Shown here: positions 10,273-18,336 of the stretch, piece by piece
Layout: every line of letters begins with the position of its first letter
Numbering within the stretch: position 1 is the first letter of the stretch
NCBI GenBank assembly: GCA_003141675.1
Contig: PLND01000053.1
Coordinates: forward strand, 6,153-60,134
DNA length: 53,982 bases
From: Anaerolineae bacterium
GTDB taxonomy: Bacteria > Chloroflexota > Anaerolineae > Anaerolineales > RBG-16-64-43
Direction of reading: 5' to 3'
The notes under the pieces: model-generated
What the model was told of the DNA's origin: nothing
Database searches by the model: none
What the model saw: only the letters and a program-made list of their open reading frames with translations
Program-made: the position numbers and the translations under genes

Positions 10273-11817
10273 CTACGGTACCCATGCCGCACGCCGGATG
10301 ACGGCATCCATAGAACCCATTTCACGCGGGACGAAATCCGGCGCGGATGCGGCAAGGAGGGTGCCGTTTTCAAATGCAATTAATAGGGTATTGCCCTCGA
10401 GCGGGTCCCAAACCATCGCCCCCACGTCGCCTTCCAAGATTTCCCGCCACGTACCGTCCGGAAATTTAATCTTCACCCGATGGATGCGATTCTCGATCAC
10501 CTCCCAGGCCTGGTTGCCGCTTTTCGAGACGGTTGGTTGATAGGAAGCGCCGGCCAAGGGCGGTTCGTAGCGCGTGGATCCGTCCGGTGAAAAGAGTGCT
10601 TCGGGATAGGATTGAAAGAGCCCGCTTTCGGGAAGCCAGGTTAGGACGTAAGCTTTTTTATCCGATATCTTCCACGGCGCAAGCGATTCCGGAAGGAGAA
10701 GATAGGTCCCTTCCTCGAGCGAACAGGAGCATCCGGAATCGATGGAGAAAATGACGGCGCCGTTTTCCGGCGACCAGGCAGGTTGCGTATAGAAGCAAAA
10801 ATCCACGATCGGCGTTTCCAGTCCGGTGGTGACGTCCACTGATCTCAAATTGCGGGCGATGCATTTTTCGTCGCTGGTGTACATCAGATAGTGCGTATCA
10901 TCAGACCAGCCGAGCAGATTGTGGAAGGTCCCCTTGGGCGCGGGCTGCGGGATTTCCACCCCGTCGGAAATCCGCACGGCCCACAGTCCGTCCATCGGAT
11001 GAAACCCGACGTACGTGGCGCCGTACGGAGGAACCCAGCTGATCCCGATGTGCAGCAAATATTTTCCGTCCGGCGACCAGATCGGATCGATGGTTTGGGT
11101 GGGATCCTGGACGAGTTGCCTGGTTTTCCCCGTGGTGAAATCGTAGCTAAACAAGTCCGCCGACGGGCCGGGGACGGCGCCGAGGAATGCCAGAACATCG
11201 TTCGAACCCGGCTGCCAAGCCAGATCCGGATACTGCGTGAGGGCGTAATAGGCGAACGCCTTCGGCGTGAACGAATTCAATGCGATCTCTTTTTGGGTGA
11301 TGTCCTGCAGGTGCTCGATCGTGCTCGCCTTTCCCGTCGGTAAGTCGACCGCTATCAGATCGGGCCCTTTGGCGCCGGCGACCACTAGCGCGATCCGATC
11401 GCCCTGGGGTGAGATGGAATTGTGAATATCCTGTTCCGAGTCTCGAATCCCTCGATCGGATATGCGGGTTAGAAATCCGCCGTCGGGGTTGGCGATCCAG
11501 ATGCCCGCATCGCCTTCGAAGAGCACGTACGGTCCCTGGGGATTAAGGCCCGCTGGAAGCGGTGTGTCCGTCGGCGGAACGGACGTGAATTGTGGCGTCG
11601 GTGTGGGGGATGCGAGTTCCGATGCGACGGCGGCCGTGACGCCGTTGGTCCCCTTGAGCGGGGAGGCGGCTATCGATGCGGAGCCGGCAATATTGCTGCA
11701 GGAGGAAAGGAAGAAGAGGAAAGCCGGCACTCCCAACCTGTGAAATGTCGAAATGAGGGACTTTTTCTCATGACGTTTCACCGCGCCGACAGCGATCAGA
11801 CCAAAATCCGTTGTCAT
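10273..11817 (-). CDS. PD40/TolB-like beta-propeller lipoprotein
   Basis: The protein has a charged N-terminal region, a hydrophobic core ending in the lipobox-like FFLSSC, a Ser/Ala/Thr/Pro-rich linker, and then repeated propeller blades marked by motifs such as ISPQGDRIALV, IWSPDGKYLL and WSPENGAVIFS. Such proteins are exported and anchored by lipid, with a six-bladed propeller for protein or ligand contact. The start is uncertain: 11817 (ATG, 514 residues) is used because a GGTGG lies 13 nt upstream. A GTG at 11781 would give a more standard signal peptide. It lies downstream of the sigma/partner pair on the same strand and may belong to that signalling unit. Confidence 0.7.
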   Translation of the reverse strand: MTTDFGLIAVGAVKRHEKKSLISTFHRLGVPAFLFFLSSCSNIAGSASIAASPLKGTNGVTAAVASELASPTPTPQFTSVPPTDTPLPAGLNPQGPYVLFEGDAGIWIANPDGGFLTRISDRGIRDSEQDIHNSISPQGDRIALVVAGAKGPDLIAVDLPTGKASTIEHLQDITQKEIALNSFTPKAFAYYALTQYPDLAWQPGSNDVLAFLGAVPGPSADLFSYDFTTGKTRQLVQDPTQTIDPIWSPDGKYLLHIGISWVPPYGATYVGFHPMDGLWAVRISDGVEIPQPAPKGTFHNLLGWSDDTHYLMYTSDEKCIARNLRSVDVTTGLETPIVDFCFYTQPAWSPENGAVIFSIDSGCSCSLEEGTYLLLPESLAPWKISDKKAYVLTWLPESGLFQSYPEALFSPDGSTRYEPPLAGASYQPTVSKSGNQAWEVIENRIHRVKIKFPDGTWREILEGDVGAMVWDPLEGNTLLIAFENGTLLAASAPDFVPREMGSMDAVIRRAAWVP

Positions 11818-12299
11818 CCGTGAATAATTACCACCGGCCATCCTAGTTCGTAGCTGTCGAAGGATTATCCATCCCCGGATTGTGGAGCCATTCGTGCGCA
11901 TATTGTATAAGTATAATCCCGCCCTTGGCACATAATTAAATTTTATGGTCCGGGCTTTGCTTACCCTCTTGACCTGGAGAAGCATGACCCAGATATTAAA
12001 GCGAATGGTTGTCATCGATGGGAGTGCATTTCGCGACCTAGATGATTTATTTTCTGCATCGACATGCTCGTTGAGAATCCACGCACACCCGGAGCTTAAG
12101 CTCCGGGCTTTCAACCACGCCTGCCCTCGCGCTTGCCCTCGCGAAGCGGGGGAAGCGGGGGCCGGAGAAATCCGGCTTCAGATCATTTGCTAAGCCGGAT
12201 GATTCGATCCCTGTAATCAATGCCTTCCTCGGCAAATGGGTACTACTTTTATTGCATCCGTTGATTGACATTGGTTTAAGGCCAAGCTTCGAGCCGGGC

Positions 12300-12362
12300 G
12301 CCGTTAATAGCTCGGGGCTTCAGCCCCGGGGGAATTCCGGTCGATCACCCGGCGGCTTATCC
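12300..12362. repeat. direct repeat with internal hairpin, copy 1
   Basis: The first 31 bases (GCCGTTAATAGCTCGGGG and the CTTCAGCCCCGGG following) are identical to 12463-12493. Similarity continues for about another 30 bases. The GGGGCT-TC-AGCCCC core folds into a short hairpin. A looser relative with the CCGGAGCTTAAGCTCCGG palindrome lies at 12089-12106. Confidence 0.75.
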
Positions 12363-12462
12363 TTCGCATCCCCGGCCCGCCCGGCTTTACCCTTCCCTCG
12401 CGCCTGCCCTCGCGAAGCGGGGGAAGTGGAGGCCGGGTGGCTCCCCCTGCGGTTTTACGGGT

Positions 12463-12525
12463 GCCGTTAATAGCTCGGGGCTTCAGCCCCGGGTGAATTC
12501 CGGGCGATCGCTTGGCGGGCTATCC
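12463..12525. repeat. direct repeat with internal hairpin, copy 2
   Basis: This is the second copy of the 12300 repeat, 163 bp downstream. Between the copies, the block CCTGCCCTCGCGAAGCGGGG (12403-12422) matches sequence at 12131-12151, so the whole region looks like serial duplication of palindromic units. Confidence 0.75.
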
Positions 12526-12594
12526 CATCGCCTAGGACCTGCCAGGAGATCCACTAATCTGATAACTCGAGCGGTCGAATCCATACCGCCACCA

Positions 12595-14025
12595 TCATGG
12601 CTTCCCGGGGGGCGACCAAATGAGAGTCCAAGGGCCAGGCACGGAAACACCAACATCGCTGTCCAGTTCGACGGTTAATTTTCCAATTGGTATATGTCCA
12701 TTCTTATAGGTAACAAACACATCATCTGGGTCCACTATGCAGTCTTCATTATCAAGTCCTTCTAAAATGCAGAGACTAAAATCGTGGCTATCATCGGTAA
12801 GTCGATGATTTGTAATAAAGGTATAGCCCGTCTTTGTCATTGTTACTTCCTCGATCACATATTCAACCCCGAGCAAAATGACATGTTGATTGATTTTCCA
12901 TGTTTGACCAATTTGTGGATTTGCGCCGGTATCGAACTGGAAAGTGGCGCTTTCGCTTGTATGAACACCTACATTATCCAACCGCAGGGTCAGCGGGAAG
13001 ATGATGGGTTTTTCGATTTCGTAGGCCCATTGAAACGAGTTATTCCATTGATCCGCTGGCCGGATGTCGGTCCGTGGCCAAGCCGTAATCCTATTTCCTT
13101 TTGCATCCGTAAAGATAAAAGGATCAACTACAGGATAATCTTTGCCTACCCCACAACATTGACCAGGCAAATCACCCGCGTTGGTGAAATTCCCAATCAA
13201 GAGATATGAATCTTCATATTCGATAACTCTATCCAGATAGAGACCCGTACCATTTGGTACGCGGGTTGGCATGGGTGGCCAGTTGGTCGGATATTCATCG
13301 GTAATTTCAAGAGTCGGGCTGGCGGTTGTTTTGAAGGTTGGGCCGGATTTCTGGGCGGTAACCCCGATTTCCACGCCGGGGGTAATAAAATTCTTGGGAG
13401 CAGGGATGAGCGAGAAGGGGACTTCCAAATTGAACGTCGGTCCAAATTTGTTCGTGGGATCGACGTTGGGGAAGACCAACACAACTTTCTGCGTATCCGA
13501 AGGTAAAGGCGGAAATGTACTACTTGTATTAATACGACCGCTCTCGCTTGACCATCCCATTCCGCCGCCAGTGGAGGAAGTTAGTTCTTTGCCGTTTCCC
13601 AAACGCAGGACGGGAATGGGGAAGAAATCACCGGGACCAAATGGGAAGCCATCGAAATGATACTGTATCACCGTGCGGGTTGCATCCGCTATGACTGTAT
13701 CCACCACAATGATAACCCCTCCATGCTGCACGCGGACCGGCTCCTTTAGGACACGAACAGGTGCGCTCAAATCCACGAGACCCACGCCGGGGAGGTAGCC
13801 CATGGTTTTTCCGATCACATACGCCACGCCGGTTAACAACGCCAGGGCGAGAACCAAAACAAGAATCAACAAAGCGGGTCTTGAACGCAAGGTTTGTAGG
13901 AAGGTCTTCTTTCTTCCACGAGCGGAATCGGGGATAAGGTTAACGAGGCGCGGCAGCAGATTGATGTCGCTCGGAATGTAGTCGGCTGCAACCGCATCCA
14001 GAACATCGTGATACGTCCTGTTCAT
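12595..14025 (-). CDS. membrane-anchored ECF sigma partner (anti-sigma-like) with large external domain
   Basis: This 476-residue protein has a short cytosolic N-terminus (about 48 residues), one TM helix (49-70), then the motif GYLPGVGLVD and a long external domain. The start overlaps the stop of the upstream ECF sigma gene (ATGA), the classic layout for a sigma/anti-sigma pair. The cytosolic part lacks the His/Cys pattern of zinc anti-sigma factors, so any sigma binding must use another helix type. The external domain is paralogous to that of the protein at 46653: both have RVLKEPV/RVLAEPV near the TM and FDTGANP..GQ.W..NQ further on. DUF4179-type proteins have a comparable layout, but the assignment is tentative. 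Confidence 0.75.
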   Translation of the reverse strand: MNRTYHDVLDAVAADYIPSDINLLPRLVNLIPDSARGRKKTFLQTLRSRPALLILVLVLALALLTGVAYVIGKTMGYLPGVGLVDLSAPVRVLKEPVRVQHGGVIIVVDTVIADATRTVIQYHFDGFPFGPGDFFPIPVLRLGNGKELTSSTGGGMGWSSESGRINTSSTFPPLPSDTQKVVLVFPNVDPTNKFGPTFNLEVPFSLIPAPKNFITPGVEIGVTAQKSGPTFKTTASPTLEITDEYPTNWPPMPTRVPNGTGLYLDRVIEYEDSYLLIGNFTNAGDLPGQCCGVGKDYPVVDPFIFTDAKGNRITAWPRTDIRPADQWNNSFQWAYEIEKPIIFPLTLRLDNVGVHTSESATFQFDTGANPQIGQTWKINQHVILLGVEYVIEEVTMTKTGYTFITNHRLTDDSHDFSLCILEGLDNEDCIVDPDDVFVTYKNGHIPIGKLTVELDSDVGVSVPGPWTLIWSPPGKP

Positions 14026-14567
14026 TTCGCGTTCCTTTCCCCGAGCAAACTCCGCAAACGGTTACGGGCGGCGTTCAATAACCATTTGACGGTACCCGGC
14101 GCGGCGCCGAGCGTGCGCGCCATTTCCCCTTCACTCATTCCAAGATAATAACGATCGATAATTACAGCACGTTGTCTCGGCGAGAGTTTCGATATAGCGG
14201 AGAGAATTTCCTTTCGGAGATGTGCAAACTCCACCTGTGATTCGACCGTGGCAGCACGATCGAGCAGCGATTCCACTTCGTCCAGATCATCCAACGGAAT
14301 CGATCGGTTTTCGCGTCGCACCAGATGCAACGCCATATTGACCACGCTACGCATGAGATACGGCTCGAACGGGCGCGTCTCGTCGAAGTGTTGGATGCCT
14401 TCTATCATTCGAAGGAACGTCTCTTGAACGACATCCTGTGCGGTGGTTTCATCATGCATGATAAGGAATGCCACTCGAGCCGCTTTGACCTGATAACGCA
14501 CGACGAGCGGTTCTAACCCGCTGGTATCCCTGCGTTTTAAGCGGCGGATGGCCTGCAGATCATCCAT
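14022..14567 (-). CDS. ECF-family RNA polymerase sigma factor
   Basis: This 181-residue sigma-70-family protein has region 2 around AAQDVV-like TTAQDVVQETFLRMIEG and region 4 in KLSPRQRAVIIDRYYLG followed by the helix-turn-helix GMSEGEMARTLGAAPGTVK. Length is typical of ECF sigma factors, which lack regions 1 and 3. GGAGG lies 7 nt before the ATG at 14567. It overlaps the membrane partner gene by 4 nt and is therefore probably held inactive by it. It is related to the second ECF sigma in the window (46095). Confidence 0.92.
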   Translation of the reverse strand: MDDLQAIRRLKRRDTSGLEPLVVRYQVKAARVAFLIMHDETTAQDVVQETFLRMIEGIQHFDETRPFEPYLMRSVVNMALHLVRRENRSIPLDDLDEVESLLDRAATVESQVEFAHLRKEILSAISKLSPRQRAVIIDRYYLGMSEGEMARTLGAAPGTVKWLLNAARNRLRSLLGERNAK

Positions 14568-14850
14568 GAAATCCTCCGTTATGGATATGCACGCTCACAA
14601 TATATATATCCAATGCTAAGTCAAAAGGTTGGGTATTTTTTCCTATCAGATAGCACATCCGGCGATTCTTGCGCTTTAAGCAGCACAACCCTACGCGCCT
14701 ACCTGTGCTGGCCACTTGGCTTATTCTGATTAAATGGTGGTGTGTCTCTTCTTGGGATTCCTAAAGTCCGCAAAGTTTCGTAGCGATCCAACAGGATATA
14801 TATCACACTTGTTATGCGTACCTAATTGATTGTTATTCGAGCACAATTTG

Positions 14851-14885
14851 CGGGAGAGATATTGCCGAGGGCAATATCTCTCCCG
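14851..14885. repeat. perfect 16-bp hairpin with 3-nt loop
   Basis: CGGGAGAGATATTGCC (14851-14866) pairs perfectly with 14870-14885. No T run follows on either strand, so it is not a standard intrinsic terminator. It lies about 150 bp downstream of the last gene of the ubiquitin-like operon and could end that transcript by RNA folding or stabilise it. Confidence 0.7.
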
Positions 14886-14983
14886 TAAAAACCACATAAG
14901 TTAATTTATTGACATACTGGAAGAATATCTTAAAACCTCTGAAATGTCTCCTTTAATTCCATTCAAAATGGCTTTTCCATTAG

Positions 14984-15024
14984 AAGGTCGCGACGCCTCG
15001 CTCCTTACGGGGCTCGGAGTGACA
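14984..15024. repeat. dispersed-repeat fragment
   Basis: The stretch GAAGGTCGCGACGCCTCGCT and the following ACGGGGCTCGGAGTGACAT resemble one end of a widespread type of GTGACA-ended palindromic repeat, like the 2936-3163 element. Only one arm is evident. It ends 14 bp from the stop of the VWA gene. Confidence 0.35.
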
Positions 15025-15037
15025 TTATTAAGAAATT

Positions 15038-16195
15038 TCATTTTAATTTAATTCGACTCGCCTTTGGCTCTTGCAGCCGGATCCTGGGAGCGGTCGATTT
15101 GTATTGGCTTTCACCCATGCTCTTGGCCGGCACCAGGGTCAGGATTTTTTGCGCTCCGGCTGGCGCGAAGAGCAGCACGATCAATGCGGCCAGCAGGCCG
15201 AAGAACAGCGGCCAGGAAGACGACGGGGAAACCGCCGCCTCCGGAACCAGGCCGCCCGGGTTGTAGGCTCCCTTGGCGGGCACGGCGAGCGTGGAATCCG
15301 AAAGTTTGACGCTCAATGCGCGGTTGAGACCGTCCCGCAACGAAGCAGGGGAAACGTAAGTGATCACGTACTCGCTCTGCAGCGCGCGCCCATACTGTTC
15401 GTACAAATTGCGCAAAGCGGTGGCGTCGTTGACGTATCCATAACTCCCGCCGGCGCGCTCGGCCAAGCTCTTCAGCGACGGTTCGTCGATACCGGCGAGG
15501 GAACTCGTTTTCTGGGTGGAATCGCCGAGGCCGATCGTGGAAATGGAGAGTCCCGGCGGGCCGATCGCGGCGACGATGCCGTCGGCGGTTTGCTTGCTGC
15601 GGTTGTCCATCCCGTCGGTGAGGACGATGATCGCCTTGCGGCCGGAGACGTCCTTGAGCAGGTCGGTTCCCTGGATCAGGGCGTCGTACATCGCCGTATC
15701 GCTCCCGGCGATCAACCCTTGGATCGCCAACTTTAATTTGTCATGATCGGCCGTCACCGGCTGCACATAGGTAATGCGCGTATTAAAGGAAAGGAGGCCG
15801 GCTTCGTCCCCGGTGCGCATCTGATCGACGTAGGCGGAGGCGGCCGATTTGGCCGAGGTCAGTTTATTGTCGTAGTTCATGCTTGCGGAAATATCCACCA
15901 CGAGCAGAGTGGTCAGGGGCACGCTGTTCCCGATACCGGTGACATCGCTGGGAGTGATCCGCTTGCTGTTTTCATAGAGTTGAATGGTATCGAGCTTGAC
16001 CGGGGCGGGTTCGCCTGAACTCTCGGTCACCGAGATGTACACCTTTACCTTCGGAAAAGCGGAAGTATCGACCTGGGTGATGTGCACCTGCAACTGGCCC
16101 GAAGCCTGGGCATGAACCGGCGCGGCGCGTAGCCCCAGGGCTGCCAGGACGAGGAACGGAAGGAAAAATCTGATTTGCGTTCTAAACCGGTCCAT
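15038..16195 (-). CDS. VWA-domain protein of the ubiquitin-like operon, exported, with cytosolic tail
   Basis: This 385-residue protein has a signal peptide (residues 1 to about 30, ending VHAQ), an Ig-like segment, and a von Willebrand A domain (about 96-275). The MIDAS metal site is intact: DISAS (D101, S103, S105), T167 in SDTAMYD, and D194 in TDGMD. A single TM helix follows at about 328-346, then a basic tail of about 39 residues that should be cytosolic. The tail ends APRIRLQEPKASRIKLK, closely matching the end of the Ubl-E2 protein. It is the last gene of the operon, 3 nt after the FHA gene. A role as external ligand-binding sensor is inferred. Confidence 0.88.
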   Translation of the reverse strand: MDRFRTQIRFFLPFLVLAALGLRAAPVHAQASGQLQVHITQVDTSAFPKVKVYISVTESSGEPAPVKLDTIQLYENSKRITPSDVTGIGNSVPLTTLLVVDISASMNYDNKLTSAKSAASAYVDQMRTGDEAGLLSFNTRITYVQPVTADHDKLKLAIQGLIAGSDTAMYDALIQGTDLLKDVSGRKAIIVLTDGMDNRSKQTADGIVAAIGPPGLSISTIGLGDSTQKTSSLAGIDEPSLKSLAERAGGSYGYVNDATALRNLYEQYGRALQSEYVITYVSPASLRDGLNRALSVKLSDSTLAVPAKGAYNPGGLVPEAAVSPSSSWPLFFGLLAALIVLLFAPAGAQKILTLVPAKSMGESQYKSTAPRIRLQEPKASRIKLK

Positions 16196-16198
16196 GCT

Positions 16199-17056
16199 TC
16201 ACCTCTTTTCGTGATAGACGAGTTCCGTATTTCCCAGCCGCAGGATTTGACGGTTGGCAAGCTGCGCCAATTCCACCCGCCGTTTGTTGACGAATGTTCC
16301 CGTCTTGCTCATATCCTTGATGGTGAAATGCGAGCCGTTACCCGTGAGCATCGCGTGTTGCGGGGCGATATCCGGGTCGGGGAAGACAATGTCGGCTTTG
16401 AGCGCATCGCTGCCGAGGATGACGCTCGGGCCCTTGGCTTTGAGGAATTTATCCAGGATGAACTCGGCTCCGCGCAGCTTGCCGCTGGCCACTTCGATCC
16501 AGGCCCGCGATAGCAGCACGACGATCAGCGCGATGAGCGCTCCGACCGACCCTCCCAGTAGCACCAAGCCCAGCGCCTTTCCCAGGAGCGGATTCTTCAG
16601 CGCGTCGCGGGCGGCTTCCAAAAAGCCTCCACCCACGATCCCGCCGAGCAAGCCTCCCAGCGCGCCCTTCCACATCTGGCTCCCGCCGGTGATCCCTTCG
16701 GCCAGGCCGATCAACCCGCCGAACACTCCCCATCCCAGGGCGCGGCCGAAAAAGCCCGCCCCCAGAATCTGAAACAGGAATTCCCCGAGCGGAAGGCCGA
16801 TGGCGCCGGCTATAAGGCCAAGGCCCGCGGCGACCGCTCCGGCCCGCAATGCGCGGGCGAAGTTCAGCGTGAAGAGGCCTTCGGTGACTCCGATGAGCAA
16901 TCCAATGCTAAGGCCGATCAGCGCGCCTACGAACACTTCGCTCAGGTAGACGCTGCCGGTGAAGGATAATCCCGCCAGGTTGCTGATCTGCCATCCCAAA
17001 AGCCCCCCGATCGCGCCCAGGATTCCATAGTTGTAAGTCCGCATTCCTCTACTCAT
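16199..17056 (-). CDS. polytopic membrane protein with C-terminal FHA domain
   Basis: This 285-residue protein has about five to six Gly-rich TM helices (between residues 10 and 183) followed by a cytosolic FHA fold (about 210-283). FHA domains normally bind phosphothreonine. Here the usual GR is GS (217-216 region, LGSDAL), the usual S-x-x-H is APQH (231-234), and NGT is TGT (252-254), so the phosphothreonine pocket looks degenerate. The start overlaps the JAMM stop by 8 nt and GGAG precedes it. A scaffold role at the membrane for the conjugation machinery is inferred. No kinase gene is nearby. Confidence 0.85.
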   Translation of the reverse strand: MSRGMRTYNYGILGAIGGLLGWQISNLAGLSFTGSVYLSEVFVGALIGLSIGLLIGVTEGLFTLNFARALRAGAVAAGLGLIAGAIGLPLGEFLFQILGAGFFGRALGWGVFGGLIGLAEGITGGSQMWKGALGGLLGGIVGGGFLEAARDALKNPLLGKALGLVLLGGSVGALIALIVVLLSRAWIEVASGKLRGAEFILDKFLKAKGPSVILGSDALKADIVFPDPDIAPQHAMLTGNGSHFTIKDMSKTGTFVNKRRVELAQLANRQILRLGNTELVYHEKR

Positions 17057-17762
17057 GGTTCTCCGCTCCTTCCGTCAATCCCTCTGGTTTTTCCAGTTCG
17101 AGGTTCTTCCAATACACAAGGCTCTTTCCGGAATTCCCGACGATCTCCAGAAATCCATGGTAGCGGTGATGGTCGAGGCTCCCGTCTTCTTCCCGCACGA
17201 AGAACCCGCCGATCTGGGTGTGCGGTTCGATGACCAGCGCCACCTGCCATGGTTCCGGAAAAAAATGTTGATGCAGCCAAAGGTCGTAATCCGAAAGGAA
17301 AACGCCCATTCTTGGGTGGGTGTGGAACCACCCGACCATGCGCTTTTCCGGATAGCGCGTCTCCTGCTCGTCGTGCAGTGCCACCAACGTATCCTGGGTG
17401 AAGGTGAGGAAAGCGCTTCCGTGCCGGGTGAACCGGGCGGGGAGCACGGCTTCCGCCACGATGAATTGCTCCCCGCTCGGATTGTCGATCCGCCATTGGC
17501 CGATAAGCGCTCCGCCCACTTCGTTGTCCATATCCTGTCCGGCCAGGGAACAGATCTGGACAAACGCGGGCTGGGTGAGGAACACCGACACCGCGGGTTT
17601 GCTCCCGTCCCGGTCGAACGGCGAGTTCCACCGCCGGACCTTCGATCGCGGGATGCGCGAGGGGCGCGGGTCCGGAGTCTCGGGCGGGCCGAGCCGGACG
17701 CGCGAAGATTCCGTTTTGGGGAATTCTTCGCCCTGTGGGAGTTCTGCATCGACCATCGGCAT
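17049..17762 (-). CDS. JAMM/MPN metallo-isopeptidase (deubiquitinase-like)
   Basis: This 237-residue protein carries a JAB/MPN domain (about 55-210). The zinc-binding JAMM signature is complete: E81 in NEVGG, and H147-x-H149-P with S157 and D160 in HTHPRMGVFLSDYD. Such enzymes cleave isopeptide or peptide bonds at the C-terminus of ubiquitin-like proteins. The N-terminal 50 residues are Pro/Arg-rich and disordered-looking, with the SSRVRL motif shared with other operon products. The start at ATG 17762 is preferred over a TTG at 17771 because AAGGG sits 8 nt ahead. It follows the free Ubl gene directly, so it is likely to process or deconjugate that Ubl. Confidence 0.92.
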   Translation of the reverse strand: MPMVDAELPQGEEFPKTESSRVRLGPPETPDPRPSRIPRSKVRRWNSPFDRDGSKPAVSVFLTQPAFVQICSLAGQDMDNEVGGALIGQWRIDNPSGEQFIVAEAVLPARFTRHGSAFLTFTQDTLVALHDEQETRYPEKRMVGWFHTHPRMGVFLSDYDLWLHQHFFPEPWQVALVIEPHTQIGGFFVREEDGSLDHHRYHGFLEIVGNSGKSLVYWKNLELEKPEGLTEGAENHE

Positions 17763-17774
17763 GACAGTCAACCC

Positions 17775-18041
17775 TTAGCCGGCGGTGACGTCGGCGGTGA
17801 GGATCAGGCGGTCGCCGGTGGGAACCGACGCGGAGGAAAGGGTTTCCTCCTCCTGCAATTCGCGCCCCAGCGCCTTGCTGTCGATGCGATAGCTCATCGG
17901 TCGGCCGTCGGGACCGGTAGTCGGCAGCTGCAGCGAGGTGGTCAATTCCGGAATGAGTTCCTTGACGACCACGTCGTTCGGAACCTCCGCGGTGCGGGAG
18001 CCGCCGGATGGTAATACTACGGTAACGGGAACGTCAGCCAT
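17775..18041 (-). CDS. free ubiquitin-like protein (YukD/EsaB-like beta-grasp)
   Basis: This 88-residue protein fills a single ubiquitin-like beta-grasp domain of the YukD-like type. It matches the N-terminal domain of the Ubl-E2 fusion at 63 of 88 positions by hand alignment without gaps. It ends in DVTAG, so a single glycine is already at the C-terminus and ready for adenylation by the E1. In the fusion the same point reads TAGG before the E2 begins. GGAGA precedes the ATG. Its place next to E2 and JAMM genes supports a role as the conjugated tag rather than a type VII secretion part; no WXG100 or EssC gene is present. Confidence 0.9.
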   Translation of the reverse strand: MADVPVTVVLPSGGSRTAEVPNDVVVKELIPELTTSLQLPTTGPDGRPMSYRIDSKALGRELQEEETLSSASVPTGDRLILTADVTAG

Positions 18042-18056
18042 TTTCTCGTCTCCTTA

Positions 18057-18317
18057 TTACGAATTGCGGATGGTGCGCGGGTTTGGGTCCTGCTTGTCTT
18101 GCGGATACGCGCTCAATTGGTCCTCGTTCTTTGTATACGGAAGAAACGGAGAAGAGCCGAAGTCACGGAAAAATTTATTGTTCTCCTTGCCCCATTTATT
18201 TCCAATCAAGGAGTTGGAGTTATCCAAAAGGAATTCTCGGTGAGTTCCGTTATTTTCGGTGCCCCCGGCCCGACCCATGCCGGGGCGGGCTTCCGTGTAC
18301 TGGTTTTTACTAGACAT
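18057..18317 (-). CDS. small Asn-rich ORF in the ubiquitin-like operon
   Basis: This 86-residue frame lies between the Ubl-E2 and free-Ubl genes with 15-19 bp on either side. A strong AAGGAGG sits 5 nt before its ATG, better than most neighbours. The product is polar, rich in Asn, Gly, Lys and Ser, with no TM helix, no Cys and no family I recognise. The underlying DNA is more AT-rich than its neighbours and shares GCCGAAGTCACGG-type sequence with the dispersed repeat at 45845-45985 (reverse orientation). It may therefore be translated repeat sequence rather than an old gene. If real, it could be a dedicated substrate or adaptor. Confidence 0.4.
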   Translation of the reverse strand: MSSKNQYTEARPGMGRAGGTENNGTHREFLLDNSNSLIGNKWGKENNKFFRDFGSSPFLPYTKNEDQLSAYPQDKQDPNPRTIRNS

Positions 18318-18336
18318 TCCTGCCTCCTTGTCCTTC

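Larger units (their letters stand above)
11818..12594. other. repeat-rich intergenic region
   Basis: This 777-bp gap contains no supported gene. An AT-rich segment at 11895-11945 has TATACT on the minus strand, a possible -10 for the propeller lipoprotein. The section 12080-12530 is filled with palindromic and direct repeats, listed separately. Confidence 0.5.
14568..15037. other. intergenic region between the ubiquitin-like operon and the sigma gene
   Basis: This 470-bp gap holds a probable sigma-70-type promoter for the ECF gene on the minus strand (TTGACT near 14621-14626 and an AT run 14597-14610), a perfect hairpin at 14851-14885, and a dispersed-repeat fragment at 14984-15024. No gene is supported. 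Confidence 0.5.

Noticed and set aside
12080-12530. CRISPR array in the repeat-rich gap
   Set aside because: Only two clear direct copies exist, with internal palindromes and related spacers, and no cas genes nearby.
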